Of a stretch of 64,000 nucleotides of DNA, positions 12,302 to 21,822 are shown in pieces; the first letter of the stretch is position 1; the number at the start of each line of letters is the position of its first letter. The notes beneath the pieces were generated by a model that ran no database searches, had not been told where the DNA came from, and saw only the letters and a list, made by a program, of their open reading frames with translations. Source of the stretch: Rhodovulum kholense (GTDB taxonomy: Bacteria; Pseudomonadota; Alphaproteobacteria; Rhodobacterales; Rhodobacteraceae); contig NZ_QAYC01000005.1 of assembly GCF_003053725.1 (NCBI RefSeq), positions 124,001 to 188,000 of the forward strand. The letters run 5' to 3'. The position numbers and the translations under genes are program-made.

Positions 12302-12982
12302 TCAGGCAGCGGCCCCCGAGAACAGCGCCTTGGTGTTCTGGAAGGTGGCAACGCCGGTCTGCAGCGCCAGCTGGTCCTTGAAGACCGACCGGTCGAACGA
12401 GCTGTCGGTCTGGAACTCGCTCTGCAGCAGCCCGGTGGCCGAATCCGGCGGTGGAGTCTGGCGATTGGCCGCTATGTCCGACCGGGCGGCCGCCTTGTCC
12501 TCATCGCCGACCGACACCACCCGGTTGTCCGGATCGAGGAAGTCCGCGATCCTGCTCAGGGCGCTGTCCCGGGTCGAAGGCTGGCTGTTCCCCGTCGGAT
12601 CGTAGGGGCCAGCGGCTTCTTCCGGAGGCTTTGCGGCCTCGGTCTCGAGCTCCATCATGCTTTTCACGAGGTTCTCGGTGGCGCCTGGAGTTCCGAGGGT
12701 TTCCCTGCGCGTTTCCGGTTGGGACAGCGACAGAAGGCCATCGCCATTGTTATCGACATCCGACTTGGCGTTGGCGTCGATCAGGTTCGCGAGGCCGGTG
12801 CTGGCGACCTCGCCATAGGACAGGCCGCCATCCTTGTCCTTGTCGATCTGGCTCAGGATGTCCGTTGCGGACTGGGCCTGGCCGGAGGGCGCAGGCCCCT
12901 GTTGGCGGGAATCGATATGTAGCGCCTTGCGTGCTGCAGCGACGCCCCAGGCGGAGAAGTCGCCTGCGATTGGTGCGGTCAT
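12302..12982 (-). CDS. Unknown acidic protein with EF-hand motifs
   Basis: 226-residue protein without a recognised family name. Residues 47-58 (DKDKDGGLSYGE) are a textbook 12-residue EF-hand calcium loop, with Asp at 1, 3 and 5, Gly at 6 and Glu at 12. A second loop at about 77-88 keeps D-N-D-G but ends in Gln, so it is degenerate or weaker. The rest is rich in Ala, Ser, Asp and Pro; no signal peptide or membrane segment is evident. Its neighbour upstream on the same strand (269 bp away) is another Ala/Ser/Pro-rich unknown protein. Calcium sensing or structural Ca-binding is inferred from the loops only. Confidence 0.7.
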   Translation of the reverse strand: MTAPIAGDFSAWGVAAARKALHIDSRQQGPAPSGQAQSATDILSQIDKDKDGGLSYGEVASTGLANLIDANAKSDVDNNGDGLLSLSQPETRRETLGTPGATENLVKSMMELETEAAKPPEEAAGPYDPTGNSQPSTRDSALSRIADFLDPDNRVVSVGDEDKAAARSDIAANRQTPPPDSATGLLQSEFQTDSSFDRSVFKDQLALQTGVATFQNTKALFSGAAA

Positions 12983-13251
12983 GGTCTCTCCTTCTGAGCA
13001 GACAGGTGGAGCCCCATGCTCGGAAGAAGAGGTTGGTCAAACCTGAACGGCCCCCCTGCGGAAGCCCCGGGCGGCGCAGGTTTTTCCGCAGGATTTTTCC
13101 GGATTTGAAAGCGTTTGGCCGAAGGGTCCCGGTCGCGCGGTGGGCAGTCGGGAAACGTCCCCGGGTGATCCCGAGACTCATGACGGGTACATTCCCCCGG
13201 CCATCAAGCCAGGGGGCAGGTGGTGGGGCAAAGATGACGGCGCGGCCTCGG

Positions 13252-13686
13252 TCAGGCAGCTTTTTCCGTCAGCATCCGTTGCATCGCGGTGTAAAGCGCT
13301 TCGGCCTGGGTCGACGCCTGGTCGTTGGACGAACCGGTGTCGCTCAGGCTGGACAGGACGCCCTGCATGATCGACTCGGTCTGGCTGGGCGCCGGGGTGG
13401 GCCGGGGGTCGTCGACGGCCTCGGGCGGCGCCGCCGGGACGGTCGCGGTTTCGGTCCGCCGGTCGGTCGCCGATGCGTCGTCGGAGGCCGATGCGTCGTC
13501 GGAGGCCGTCAGCGGACGGCGCGCGGACCGGGAGTCCTCGCTTTCCTCGGCTTCCAGAAGCTTGAGGCGCGTATCCTCCGAGCTTCTGGTCTGGGCCTCG
13601 GAGGAGCCGGACGCCGCTGGAGGCGGCGGGGTCTGCCGCGCGGCGCCCAGCCCGGTCAGGGCCGAGCTGGTCATCGAGATGTTCAT
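13252..13686 (-). CDS. Unknown Ser/Ala/Pro-rich protein
   Basis: 144-residue hypothetical protein of low complexity. It has a charged heptad-like middle (RLKLLEAEESEDSR), a duplicated SDDASA block produced by a perfect 18-bp tandem repeat (13469-13504), and a helical C-terminus (AEALYTAMQRMLTEKAA). No signal peptide, membrane segment or catalytic motif is visible. It precedes the EF-hand protein gene on the same strand. The ATG at 13686 follows GGAAAGGAC, an acceptable ribosome binding site. Codon use resembles neighbouring genes, which supports real coding, but the function is unknown. Confidence 0.6.
   Translation of the reverse strand: MNISMTSSALTGLGAARQTPPPPAASGSSEAQTRSSEDTRLKLLEAEESEDSRSARRPLTASDDASASDDASATDRRTETATVPAAPPEAVDDPRPTPAPSQTESIMQGVLSSLSDTGSSNDQASTQAEALYTAMQRMLTEKAA
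13469..13504. repeat. Perfect 18-bp tandem repeat, two copies
   Basis: GCCGATGCGTCGTCGGAG occurs at 13469-13486 and again at 13487-13504 without mismatch. The unit is six codons and in frame, giving the doubled SDDASA block of the overlapping protein, so copy number can change without breaking the gene. Confidence 0.9.
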
Positions 13687-13852
13687 GGCTGTCCTTTCCA
13701 GCAGTCACAATGGAGCAGGCCCGTGTCGGGAAGACACGGTCCGGCTTTCGCCATTGAACACCGGAATGGTGGATCAAATGAGGCGGAACCGGGGGCATCT
13801 GTCGGCAAATACCCCGAATCGCGCGTCTGTGACCGCCGCCGGGCCGGGCCGC

Positions 13853-14776
13853 TCAGGCCTTGGGATGGGCCGCGTCGTAGACGTCCAGAAGCCGTGCCGT
13901 ATCGACCGCCGTATAGGCCTGGGTGGTCGACAGCGAGGCATGGCCCAGCAGTTCCTGAATGGTCCTGAGATCGCCCCCGGCGGCGAGAAGATGTGTGGCG
14001 AAACTGTGGCGCAGCGCATGCGGCGTGGCCGAGGCGGGCAGGCCCAGCCGGGCCCGCGCCCCCTCCATCGCCCGGGTCACCATCCGCGGGTTCAGCGCCC
14101 TGCCGCGCGCGCCGCGAAAAAGCGGCCCGTCGGGCACAAGATCGAACGGGCAGAGGTCCAGATAGGCGGCGACCGCCTCGCGCGCGACCGGCAGGACCGG
14201 CACCAGCCGTTCTTTCCCGCCCTTGCCGACGATCCGCAGCATGTCGGGCAGCGGCGTGTCGCGGCCCCGAAGCCCCAGAGCCTCGGAAATCCTTAGCCCC
14301 GAGCCGTATAAAAGCGTCGCGACGGCCGCGTCGCGCGCCGCGATCCAGGGCACCTCGGGCGTGTCGCCGAGATCGGCGATCACCGCGCGGGCGGCGTCCT
14401 CGGCCAGCGGGCGGGGCAGCTTGCGGGTAAACTTGGGCGAACGCACCGACAGAACGGCGGTCGGTTCGAACCCCTCGCGCTTGCCGAACCAGCGGAAGAA
14501 GCCCTTGACCGCCGACAGCGCCCGCGCCAGCGACCGCGGCCCCAGCCCGCGCCCGCGTTCATGTGACATCCAGGCGCGCAGGTCGCGCAGCTCGATCCGC
14601 GCGAGCCGCGCGGGGGCTGCGGGTTCGCCGTCATAGTCAGCCAGAAACGCCAGAAACCCCCGCAGATCGGTCGCATAGGCCCGGATCGTGGCCTCGGACG
14701 CGCCGTCGATGGCGCGTTCCTCGGCCAGCCAGGCTTCGAGCGCGTCGCGCAGCGCCGGGCTGAGCGCGAGGCTCAT
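13853..14776 (-). CDS. xerC: Tyrosine recombinase XerC
   Basis: 307-residue site-specific recombinase that with XerD resolves chromosome dimers at dif. N-terminal SAM-like core-binding domain, then the catalytic domain with Arg in LYGSGLRISEALGL, Lys in VGKGGKERLVPV, HxxR in PHALRHSFATHLL, and LGHASLSTTQAYT carrying the final His and the nucleophile Tyr. Length and motifs match the housekeeping Xer protein, not a phage or integron integrase. Its ATG overlaps the stop of the DUF484 gene by 4 bp, the same DUF484-xerC order seen in many proteobacteria. Confidence 0.94.
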   Translation of the reverse strand: MSLALSPALRDALEAWLAEERAIDGASEATIRAYATDLRGFLAFLADYDGEPAAPARLARIELRDLRAWMSHERGRGLGPRSLARALSAVKGFFRWFGKREGFEPTAVLSVRSPKFTRKLPRPLAEDAARAVIADLGDTPEVPWIAARDAAVATLLYGSGLRISEALGLRGRDTPLPDMLRIVGKGGKERLVPVLPVAREAVAAYLDLCPFDLVPDGPLFRGARGRALNPRMVTRAMEGARARLGLPASATPHALRHSFATHLLAAGGDLRTIQELLGHASLSTTQAYTAVDTARLLDVYDAAHPKA

Positions 14777-15480
14777 GCCAGCCAGCGCCGCAGCACCCTT
14801 TCAACGGCATCGGCGAAGAATTCCATCAGGTCGGTGCCCTGATTGGGGGTGAATTGCTGCGGATCGGCCGACCCCAGCGCCAGCAGCGCGGGCAGCCGGG
14901 CCTCGCCCAGATCGAGCGTCAGCAACGCCTCGGACCGCAGCTCGGCGGCCCGGCTGCCGTAGATCGACTCGGAATGCGGTCCGGTGCGGCGCAGCACGAT
15001 CCGGCGCGGCGGCCGGCTGGTGCCGTTTCCGGCATAGCTCCGGGCAAATCCTGCGGTCATCACCCGCACTGCGCCGCCGGGCGCGGCCAGCGCCGTCTCG
15101 GCCCGGTCGCCATCGGTTTCCAGAACCAGCCGCACGCAATCGACGCGCAGGATCGCGGCCAGATCGTCGTCCAGAAGCCCCAGCAGGGTTTCGAAATCGG
15201 GCGCCTCCAGCAGGCGCAGCACGGCGCGATGGATCTGGTTGGTGCCTGCGAGGTTTTCGTAGGCGGCGGCGATGACCGACCGGTGGGTCTCTTCCAGCCG
15301 GTCGAGCCGCGCCTCGAGCCGTTCCATCGCGATGCCGCGCAGATCGACGATGTTGGCGCCCATCATCTTGTCATTGGCCGCGACCAGGGCGCGCATCACG
15401 TCCGGATCGTCGAGGATCACCTTGGGCTCGTTGATGATCCTCGCGCGAAGATCGTCCGCTATCGCTGCGGTGCTGCTCAT
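14773..15480 (-). CDS. DUF484 family protein (GAF-like)
   Basis: 235-residue cytosolic protein of the DUF484 family, a GAF-fold-like domain of unknown ligand usually encoded next to xerC. An N-terminal helical part (about residues 20-65, DDPDVMRALVAAND to the arginine-rich ARLDRLEETHRSVI) probably forms a coiled coil, followed by the GAF-like region with LGEARLPALLALGSADPQQF and the C-terminal LMEFFADAVERVLRRWL. The ATG at 15480 is chosen from the start of conserved sequence; the frame runs upstream into the fsa gene but that is a shadow. It is translationally coupled to xerC. Confidence 0.88.
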   Translation of the reverse strand: MSSTAAIADDLRARIINEPKVILDDPDVMRALVAANDKMMGANIVDLRGIAMERLEARLDRLEETHRSVIAAAYENLAGTNQIHRAVLRLLEAPDFETLLGLLDDDLAAILRVDCVRLVLETDGDRAETALAAPGGAVRVMTAGFARSYAGNGTSRPPRRIVLRRTGPHSESIYGSRAAELRSEALLTLDLGEARLPALLALGSADPQQFTPNQGTDLMEFFADAVERVLRRWLA

Positions 15481-15527
15481 GTTTTCTGCCTCGTGTGCTT
15501 TGTATTTTGAGGCAGGATACACCAGCC

Positions 15528-16181
15528 CTAAAGAATTTTCTGCCCCGTTTTTTCCCAGTCGGCCATGAACGCCGCAAGGCCCTTGTCGGTCAGCGGATGC
15601 GCGGCCATCTGTTTCAGAACCGAGGGCGGCGCGGTCACGACATCGGCGCCGATCTTGGCGGCCTCGCTGATATGGTTGACCGAGCGGATCGAGGCCGCGA
15701 GGATCTCGGTCTTGTAATCGTAGTTGTTGTAGATCGTGCGGATATCGGCGATCAGGTCCAGACCGTCGAGGTTGATGTCGTCGAGCCGGCCGATGAAGGG
15801 CGAGACGAAGGTGGCACCGGCCTTGGCGGCAAGGATCGCCTGCGCGGCGGAAAAACACAGCGTGACATTGACCATGTGCCCTTCGCCGGAAAGCGTCTTG
15901 CAGGCCTTCAGCCCGTCCCATGTCAGCGGCACCTTGACCGCGATGTTGGACGCGATCTTCGCAAGCTTGCGGCCTTCCTCGATCATGGCATCGGCGCCGG
16001 TCGCCACCACCTCGGCCGAGACCGGGCCGTCGACCAGGTCACAGATCTCTTTCGTGACCTCCAGGATGTCGCGGCCCGATTTTAGGATCAGCGACGGGTT
16101 GGTGGTCACGCCATCCACGATCCCCAGGTCGTGGAGTTCGCGGATTGCCTCGATATCGGCGGTATCGACAAAGAATTTCAT
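15528..16181 (-). CDS. fsa: Fructose-6-phosphate aldolase / small transaldolase
   Basis: 217-residue (alpha/beta)8 enzyme of the MipB/TalC family, which cleaves or forms fructose 6-phosphate or carries out transaldolase transfer. Motifs: [28 protein letters not shown], and [15 protein letters not shown] with the Schiff-base Lys, then [19 protein letters not shown] and SPFIGRLDD. Sequence alone does not separate aldolase from transaldolase. It lies 47 bp before the DUF484 gene and is divergent from priA over a 90-bp gap. The ATG at 16181 starts the homologous region. Confidence 0.92.
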   Translation of the reverse strand: MKFFVDTADIEAIRELHDLGIVDGVTTNPSLILKSGRDILEVTKEICDLVDGPVSAEVVATGADAMIEEGRKLAKIASNIAVKVPLTWDGLKACKTLSGEGHMVNVTLCFSAAQAILAAKAGATFVSPFIGRLDDINLDGLDLIADIRTIYNNYDYKTEILAASIRSVNHISEAAKIGADVVTAPPSVLKQMAAHPLTDKGLAAFMADWEKTGQKIL

Positions 16182-16271
16182 GAAAGCCTCCCCGGGCCTT
16201 GCTGCAATCGGTCGCGCCGGTGATAGCCGATGCGGGGCCGGGCCGAAACCCCGGTGGGACGGGGCGGCGCG

Positions 16272-18461
16272 ATGAGGGAGGTTTTTCCCGAAGGGGCGCG
16301 GGTGGGCGTTCTGACCGCGCAGCCTCTGGGCCGGGTGCTGGACTATCTGGCGCCCGAAGGCGGCTGCGGGCTGGGCGATTATGTCGAGGTGCCGCTGGGC
16401 CCGCGCCGGGTGATGGGCGTCGTGTGGGGGCCGGGCGAGGGCAGCTTCGATGCCGCGAAACTGCGCCGGGTCGGCCGCGTGCTGGACGCGCAGCCGATGC
16501 GGGACGAGATGCGGACCTTTCTGACCCGGGCGGCCGACTACACCCTGACGCCCTTGTCGCTGATGCTGCGGCTTGCCACCCGGACGCCGGGCTTGGGCGA
16601 GGCGCCGGGCGCGCTCAGGGTCTATCGCCGGGGCGAGGGGCAGCCCGACCGGATGACGGTTGCGCGCGAGCGGGTGCTGGTGGTTCTGGAGGCTTTTGGC
16701 GGGCTGTCCTTCACCCTGTCTGAACTGGCGGCCGAGGCCGGGGTTTCGCCCGGCGTGATCAAGGGGCTGGTGCCCTCGGGTGCGGTGCTGGAAGAGGATC
16801 TGCCGCGCGACCGCCCCTATCCCCGGCTCGATCCGACGCGGCCCGGCAAGGCTTTGGCCGAGGATCAGGCCGCCGCCGCGCGGGCGCTGTGTGCGGGCGT
16901 TGCCTCGGGGGCCTACGGCACGACGCTGCTGAAGGGCGTCACCGGTTCGGGCAAGACCGAAGTCTATCTCGAAGCCGTCGCCGCCTGTCTGCGGCAGGGC
17001 CGTCAGGCGCTGGTGCTGCTGCCCGAGATCGCGTTGACCGCCGAATTCCTGACCCGGGTCGAGGCCCGTTTCGGCGCGCGCCCCGCGGAATGGCATTCGG
17101 GCGTGACCTCGGTCGAACGGCGCAGGCTCTGGCGGATGGCGGGCGAGGGGGGCGCGCAGCTGGTGGTGGGCGCGCGCTCGGCGCTGTTCTTGCCGTTTCG
17201 CGATCTGGGCCTGATCGTCGTCGACGAGGAACATGACAGCTCGTACAAGCAGGAAGAGGGCGTTCTTTACAACGCCCGCGATATGGCGGTGCTGCGCGCC
17301 TCGCTGTGTTCGGCGCAGGTGGTGCTGGCCTCGGCCACGCCGTCGCTGGAAAGCTGGGCCAATGCCGATGCGGGGAAATACGCGCGGCTCGATCTGGCGG
17401 CGCGGTTTGGCACCGCGACCCTGCCCGAGATGGCCGCCATCGACATGCGCGCCGAAGACACGGCACCCGGGCGCTGGATCTCGCCCGCGCTCGAAGCCGA
17501 GGTTCGGGCGCGGCTCGGGGCCTCGCGGCAGTCGCTTCTGTTCCTGAACCGGCGGGGCTATGCGCCGCTGACCGTCTGCCGCGCCTGCGGCCACATGATC
17601 GGCTGCGATCACTGCGACGCGCGGATGGTCGAGCATCGCTTCCAGCAGCGGCTGGTCTGTCATCAATGCGGCGAGACGAAGCCCATTCCTGAAACCTGCC
17701 CCTCCTGCGGGGTTGCGGGCAAGCTGGCACCGGTCGGGCCGGGGGTCGAGCGGCTGGCCGAAGAGGCGGTGGCACTGTTCCCCGAGGCGCGGGTCGCGGT
17801 GCTGTCGTCCGACCTGTTCGGGTCGGCCCGGGCGCTGAAGGCCCAGATCGAGGCCATCGCAAGCGGCGAGGCCGATATCGTTATCGGCACCCAGCTCGTC
17901 GCCAAGGGTCACAACTTCCCGCTTTTGACGCTGGTCGGCGTGATCGACGCCGATCTGGGGCTGCAAGGGTCCGATCTGCGCGCGGCCGAGCGCACCTTCC
18001 AGCTGATGCGCCAGGTCGCGGGGCGGGCCGGGCGCGGGGCCGAGCGGGGGCTGGCGCTGTTGCAGACCTACCAGCCCGAGCATCCGGTGATCCGGGCGAT
18101 CCTGACCGGCGACGAAGAGGGCTTCTGGCGCGCCGAGGCCGAAGAACGCCGGGCGGCGGGTGTGCCGCCCTACGGCCGGATGGCTGGGATCATCCTTTCC
18201 GCGCCCGAGGCGAAACCCGCCTTCGATCTGGGCATCTGGCTGGCGCGAAACGACGGCGCGCTGCGCCGGGTGGGGGCGCAAGTCTTCGGCCCGGCGCCCG
18301 CGCCGGTCGCGCGCATTCGCGGGCGCCATCGGGTCCGGCTTCTGGTCAAGGCGCCGAAGGGCGTGCCGCTTCAGGCCGCCATCGCCGACTGGATCGCGCC
18401 GGTCAAGCTGCCGCCGAACCTGCGGCTTGCCGTCGATATCGACCCGCAAAGCTTCATGTGA
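16272..18461 (+). CDS. priA: Primosomal protein N' (PriA helicase)
   Basis: 729-residue superfamily 2 DNA helicase that restarts stalled replication forks by loading the primosome. It shows an N-terminal DNA-binding domain ([18 protein letters not shown]), Walker A in [21 protein letters not shown] box in [17 protein letters not shown], motif III-type SATPSLES, the eight-Cys zinc-binding insertion ([27 protein letters not shown]), and the C-terminal [12 protein letters not shown] and [10 protein letters not shown] motifs. The ATG at 16272 is preferred to an in-frame ATG at 16230 because homology begins with the PriA N-domain. It ends 3 bp from the convergent YeeE gene. Confidence 0.95.
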   Translation: MREVFPEGARVGVLTAQPLGRVLDYLAPEGGCGLGDYVEVPLGPRRVMGVVWGPGEGSFDAAKLRRVGRVLDAQPMRDEMRTFLTRAADYTLTPLSLMLRLATRTPGLGEAPGALRVYRRGEGQPDRMTVARERVLVVLEAFGGLSFTLSELAAEAGVSPGVIKGLVPSGAVLEEDLPRDRPYPRLDPTRPGKALAEDQAAAARALCAGVASGAYGTTLLKGVTGSGKTEVYLEAVAACLRQGRQALVLLPEIALTAEFLTRVEARFGARPAEWHSGVTSVERRRLWRMAGEGGAQLVVGARSALFLPFRDLGLIVVDEEHDSSYKQEEGVLYNARDMAVLRASLCSAQVVLASATPSLESWANADAGKYARLDLAARFGTATLPEMAAIDMRAEDTAPGRWISPALEAEVRARLGASRQSLLFLNRRGYAPLTVCRACGHMIGCDHCDARMVEHRFQQRLVCHQCGETKPIPETCPSCGVAGKLAPVGPGVERLAEEAVALFPEARVAVLSSDLFGSARALKAQIEAIASGEADIVIGTQLVAKGHNFPLLTLVGVIDADLGLQGSDLRAAERTFQLMRQVAGRAGRGAERGLALLQTYQPEHPVIRAILTGDEEGFWRAEAEERRAAGVPPYGRMAGIILSAPEAKPAFDLGIWLARNDGALRRVGAQVFGPAPAPVARIRGRHRVRLLVKAPKGVPLQAAIADWIAPVKLPPNLRLAVDIDPQSFM

Positions 18462-18464
18462 GGC

Positions 18465-19529
18465 TCAGACCGGGCGCGCGGCGCCGTGCGGCTGGTCGAT
18501 CAGGTAATCGGTCGCCATCGCGCCGAGCCACATGCTGAACAGCGCGAGCCAGGCGGTCCCCGCGAAGATCGAGGCCCCGGTCACGCCCGCGCCGATGGAA
18601 CACCCGCCCGCCAGCATGCCGCCGAAGCCCATCAGCGCCGCCCCGATCATCGCCTTGCGCATGTTGACCTCGGATTCGAAGCCCTGCAGCCGCAGATCGC
18701 CCCCGACCCAGGCAGCGGCGAAGGCGCCCAGGAACACGCCGGGCACAAGCCCGATGTCGAATTGCAGGATCGCCGGGCGTTCGAGGAAGAACATCAGCGT
18801 GTTGGCCGAGGGGCCGGTGAAGGTCAGGCTTTGCACCTGCACCGGGTCGAAGGCCACCTGCGACAGCCCGAAGGTCAGCACCCAGCCGACCGCCACGGCA
18901 AAGCCCACCCCCGCGCCGAAGACAAGCTTGCGAAACGAGATCCGGTTGCGCCGCGCCAGATAGAGCGCCAGCACCGCGATCATCAGGCCCAGCCCCAACC
19001 CGCCTTCGCGCGGCAGGCCGAGCCCGCCCAGCAGATCGCTGTTGCGCCCGCCCGCGGTGACCCAGAGCCCCGCGATCCGGTCGCGCAGGGGCGCCAGCCA
19101 GCCATGCAGGCTCATCTGGCCCACGACCGCAAAGATCAGTCCCGAGACCACCGAGCGCAGGTTGCCGGTCGCCGCCAGCACCAGCATCCGCCCGGCGCAG
19201 CCCCGCGCCAGCACCATGCCGATGCCGAAAAGAAGCCCGCCCGCGACCGCGCCCGACCACGAGCCCGGCACCGCCATGATCCGCGCATCCCCCGACCGCA
19301 TCAGGCCCGACAGCTCGGCCGCCTGCACCCAGACGAGCGCGGTCGAAAAGCACAAAAGCCAGACCGCCAGCCGGGCGCCAAGCTGGCCGCGCGCGACCTC
19401 GACCGCCGCCGCGCGCAGGCAGAAGGCCGACCGTTGCGCCGCGACCCCGAAGATCCCCCCGGCGATCAGGCCGAACAGCGCGGCTGTCGGGCCCTCGCCG
19501 ATGCGCTCCACCAGCTGGACGATATCCAT
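18465..19529 (-). CDS. YeeE/YedE family thiosulfate/sulfur-compound transporter
   Basis: 354-residue polytopic inner-membrane protein of the YeeE/YedE (TsuA-like) family, which takes up thiosulfate or related sulfur compounds. Many hydrophobic segments are visible, with the conserved Cys-containing motifs of the family: QRSAFCLRAA near residue 35, VLARGCAGRMLVL, and MLAGGCSIGAGVTG near the C-terminus; these Cys line the substrate path in the TsuA structure. No TusA-like partner gene is adjacent. Neighbours are a divergent MFS transporter gene and, beyond it, a LysR regulator and YeiH exporter, which suggests a sulfur role for the group. An FNR-like box lies in the divergent promoter region. 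Confidence 0.87.
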   Translation of the reverse strand: MDIVQLVERIGEGPTAALFGLIAGGIFGVAAQRSAFCLRAAAVEVARGQLGARLAVWLLCFSTALVWVQAAELSGLMRSGDARIMAVPGSWSGAVAGGLLFGIGMVLARGCAGRMLVLAATGNLRSVVSGLIFAVVGQMSLHGWLAPLRDRIAGLWVTAGGRNSDLLGGLGLPREGGLGLGLMIAVLALYLARRNRISFRKLVFGAGVGFAVAVGWVLTFGLSQVAFDPVQVQSLTFTGPSANTLMFFLERPAILQFDIGLVPGVFLGAFAAAWVGGDLRLQGFESEVNMRKAMIGAALMGFGGMLAGGCSIGAGVTGASIFAGTAWLALFSMWLGAMATDYLIDQPHGAARPV

Positions 19530-19584
19530 GCAGATCTCCTCTCTCCCTGGCCAAGGGTTCTGCCGTCGTCGGACCCGGCCCGCC

Positions 19585-19598
19585 TTGATCTGGGTCAG
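19585..19598. promoter_or_regulatory. FNR/FnrL-like box
   Basis: TTGATCTGGGTCAG fits the FNR/CRP-class consensus TTGAT-N4-ATCAA with a perfect left half and 3 of 5 right-half bases. It lies in the 139-bp divergent gap, centred about 62 bp from the YeeE start and 77 bp from the MFS start, both compatible with activation from about -41.5. It suggests oxygen- or NO-linked control of one or both transporters. Confidence 0.5.
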
Positions 19599-19668
19599 GC
19601 CCCCGCGGCCTGCGAGACCCTGCCGGAATCGTCTCGCCAGCGCAGGATTTCACGGATATGGGAAGACA

Positions 19669-20910
19669 ATGAGCCTGCGATTTGTCCCCCTCCGCCTCGA
19701 TGCCGCCGACACGCTGCCGCTCTGGCGGCGGCCGGTGTCGCTTCTATTCGTGATGGCCTTCGCGATGCCGGTGGCCTTCGCCACCTGGTCGGCGCTTCTG
19801 AACAATTTCGTCATCGAGGCCGCGCGCTTCACCGGGGTCGAGATCGGCTGGCTGCATACCGTGCGCGAGGTGCCGGGCTTTCTGGCGATCGGGGTGATCG
19901 CGCTGATCCTCTTCATGCGCGAACAGGTGCTGGGGGTCGTGTCGCTGCTTCTTCTGGGGGCGGCGACGGCGGTCACCGCCTGGTTCCCCTCGCTGGGCGG
20001 CATCCTCACGATCACCATGCTCAGCTCGATCGGGTTTCACTATTACGAGACGGTGAACCAGTCGCTGCAGCTGCAATGGATCGCCAAGGACAAGGCGCCG
20101 CAGACGCTGGGCTGGCTGATGGCCGCAGGGTCCGCGGCGGCGCTTCTGGCCTACGGGCTGCTGGTCGTCACCTGGAAAACCTTCGAGCTTTCGTACAATT
20201 TCGTCTATCTCGCCTCGGGCGGGTTCACGGCGGTCGTCGCGCTGTTCTGCCTCCTGGCCTATCCGCAATTCGAGGCGCCGAACCCGCAGGTCAAGCGGCT
20301 GATCCTGCGGCGGCGCTACTGGCTTTACTACCTGCTGCAATTCATGTCGGGGGCGCGGCGGCAGATCTTCACCGTCTTTGCCGCCTTCATGATGGTCGAA
20401 CGCTTCGGCTTCGAGGTGAACGAGGTCACCGCGCTGTTCCTGATCAACTTCCTGGCGAACATGGCCTTCGCGCCGCTGATGGGCAAGGCGGTGGCGCGCT
20501 GGGGCGAGCGGCCGGCGCTGGTTTTCGAGTATGCCGGGCTGATCTGCGTCTTTCTGGCCTATGGCGGGATCTACTATCTGGGCTGGGGCGTGGTGCTGGC
20601 CGCCACGCTTTACGTGATCGACCACATGTTCTTCGCGCTGGCCTTCGCGCTGAAGACCTATTTCCAGAAGATCGCCGATCCGGGCGACATCGCCCCGACC
20701 GCCGCCGTGGCCTTCACCATCAACCATATCGCGGCGGTCTTCCTGCCTGCGGCGCTGGGCTATCTCTGGGTCACCTCGCCGGGCGGCGTGTTCCTGCTGG
20801 CGGCGGGCATGGCGGCGACCTCGCTGGCGCTGGCGCTTATGATCCCGCGCCATCCCGCCCCGGGCAACGAAACTGTCTTCGCGCGCTTCGCCCCGGCGCC
20901 GGCCGAATAA
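19669..20910 (+). CDS. MFS transporter
   Basis: 413-residue integral membrane protein with roughly twelve hydrophobic segments, a central basic loop (QVKRLILRRRYW, about residue 215) splitting two six-helix halves, and no signal peptide, as in the major facilitator superfamily. The substrate is not readable from motifs. The ATG at 19669 is chosen because the hydrophobic pattern starts soon after it; the frame is open far upstream but that portion is Arg-rich shadow. Divergent from the YeeE transporter with an FNR-like box between; stops 6 bp from the convergent LysR gene. Confidence 0.85.
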   Translation: MSLRFVPLRLDAADTLPLWRRPVSLLFVMAFAMPVAFATWSALLNNFVIEAARFTGVEIGWLHTVREVPGFLAIGVIALILFMREQVLGVVSLLLLGAATAVTAWFPSLGGILTITMLSSIGFHYYETVNQSLQLQWIAKDKAPQTLGWLMAAGSAAALLAYGLLVVTWKTFELSYNFVYLASGGFTAVVALFCLLAYPQFEAPNPQVKRLILRRRYWLYYLLQFMSGARRQIFTVFAAFMMVERFGFEVNEVTALFLINFLANMAFAPLMGKAVARWGERPALVFEYAGLICVFLAYGGIYYLGWGVVLAATLYVIDHMFFALAFALKTYFQKIADPGDIAPTAAVAFTINHIAAVFLPAALGYLWVTSPGGVFLLAAGMAATSLALALMIPRHPAPGNETVFARFAPAPAE

Positions 20911-20916
20911 GCGCCG

Positions 20917-21804
20917 TCAGGCGCCGCCGATCCGGGTCAGCAGGGCCTCGACCGCGCGGCTGCGATAGCGCTGGGGGTGGATCAGGACCGAAAACGCCCG
21001 CTCGGGCCGCGCGGTCCAGTCGACCTCGCGAAACGAGATCCCGGCCGGGACATGGGCGGCCAGCGTGCCGGCCGACAGGAACGAAGCGTAGTCGCTTTCC
21101 GCGACCACCGCGAGGATCGCCTCGTTCGAGGGCAGCTCCATCGCGAGGCTCAGATCGCCGAGCGCCAGCCCCATCGCCGCCAGATGATCCTCGAAGACCG
21201 CGCGGGTGCCCGAGCCCGGTTCGCGCACGATCCAGTCCTGCGCCAGATAGGCGGCGCGGTCGGGGGCGGGCGCCCCGGCGAGCGGATGGCCCGTGCGGGT
21301 CACCAGCGCCAGCGCGTCGCGGTCGACCACCCGGGTCAGCAGGTCAGGGGCATCGACCTCGCCCTCGACAAAGCCCAGATCGGCGGTGCCCTCGGCCACC
21401 GCCCGGGCGACCTGCGCGGTATTGCCGATCTTCAGCGAGATCGCGACGCCGGGATGGGTTTCATGCAAAGCGACCAGCCGCGGCGGCAGCCAGTAGGACC
21501 CGACGGTCTGACTGGCCGAGATCCGCAGCCGGCCCTGTGCTGTCTGGCCCAGATCGGCCAGCATCAGCTCGGCCGCCTCGCTTTCGGCCAGCAGCGCGCG
21601 GGCGGTGTCCATGAAACGCCGCCCGGCCTCGGTCAGCGCGATCCGCCGCCCGACCCGGTCGAAGAGCCGCACCCGGTGCCGCGCCTCCAGCGCCGCCACC
21701 GCCGAGGAAACCGCCGACTGGGTCAGGTTCAGCGCCTCGGCGGCCCGGGTCACATGCTGGCGTTCGGCGACGGCCAGGAAGATGCGGATCTGTTCTAGGG
21801 TCAT
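20917..21804 (-). CDS. LysR-family transcriptional regulator (YeiE/CysL-like)
   Basis: 295-residue LysR-type regulator. The N-terminal winged helix-turn-helix reads MTLEQIRIFLAVAERQHVT, then AAEALNLTQSAVSSAVAALEA; the remainder is the periplasmic-binding-protein-like effector domain. It sits divergent from the YeiH-type exporter gene, the same pairing as yeiE-yeiH in enterobacteria, where YeiE responds to sulfite. That role is transferred by context, not proven. A 16-bp palindrome lies 19 bp upstream of its ATG. It converges with the MFS gene, 6 bp apart. Confidence 0.9.
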   Translation of the reverse strand: MTLEQIRIFLAVAERQHVTRAAEALNLTQSAVSSAVAALEARHRVRLFDRVGRRIALTEAGRRFMDTARALLAESEAAELMLADLGQTAQGRLRISASQTVGSYWLPPRLVALHETHPGVAISLKIGNTAQVARAVAEGTADLGFVEGEVDAPDLLTRVVDRDALALVTRTGHPLAGAPAPDRAAYLAQDWIVREPGSGTRAVFEDHLAAMGLALGDLSLAMELPSNEAILAVVAESDYASFLSAGTLAAHVPAGISFREVDWTARPERAFSVLIHPQRYRSRAVEALLTRIGGA

Positions 21805-21822
21805 GCATCGGTCTTACAGGCA

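Noticed and set aside
13853-14776. Phage or integron integrase
   Set aside because: Length, motifs and DUF484 context indicate housekeeping XerC; no att repeats or cargo.
15528-18449. 973-codon minus-strand frame running from fsa across priA
   Set aside because: Only the last 217 codons are fsa-like; the rest is antisense to priA and low complexity.
18486-21614. 1042-codon plus-strand frame
   Set aside because: Antisense to the YeeE and LysR genes with no protein-like motif; the MFS gene in another frame explains the plus-strand part.
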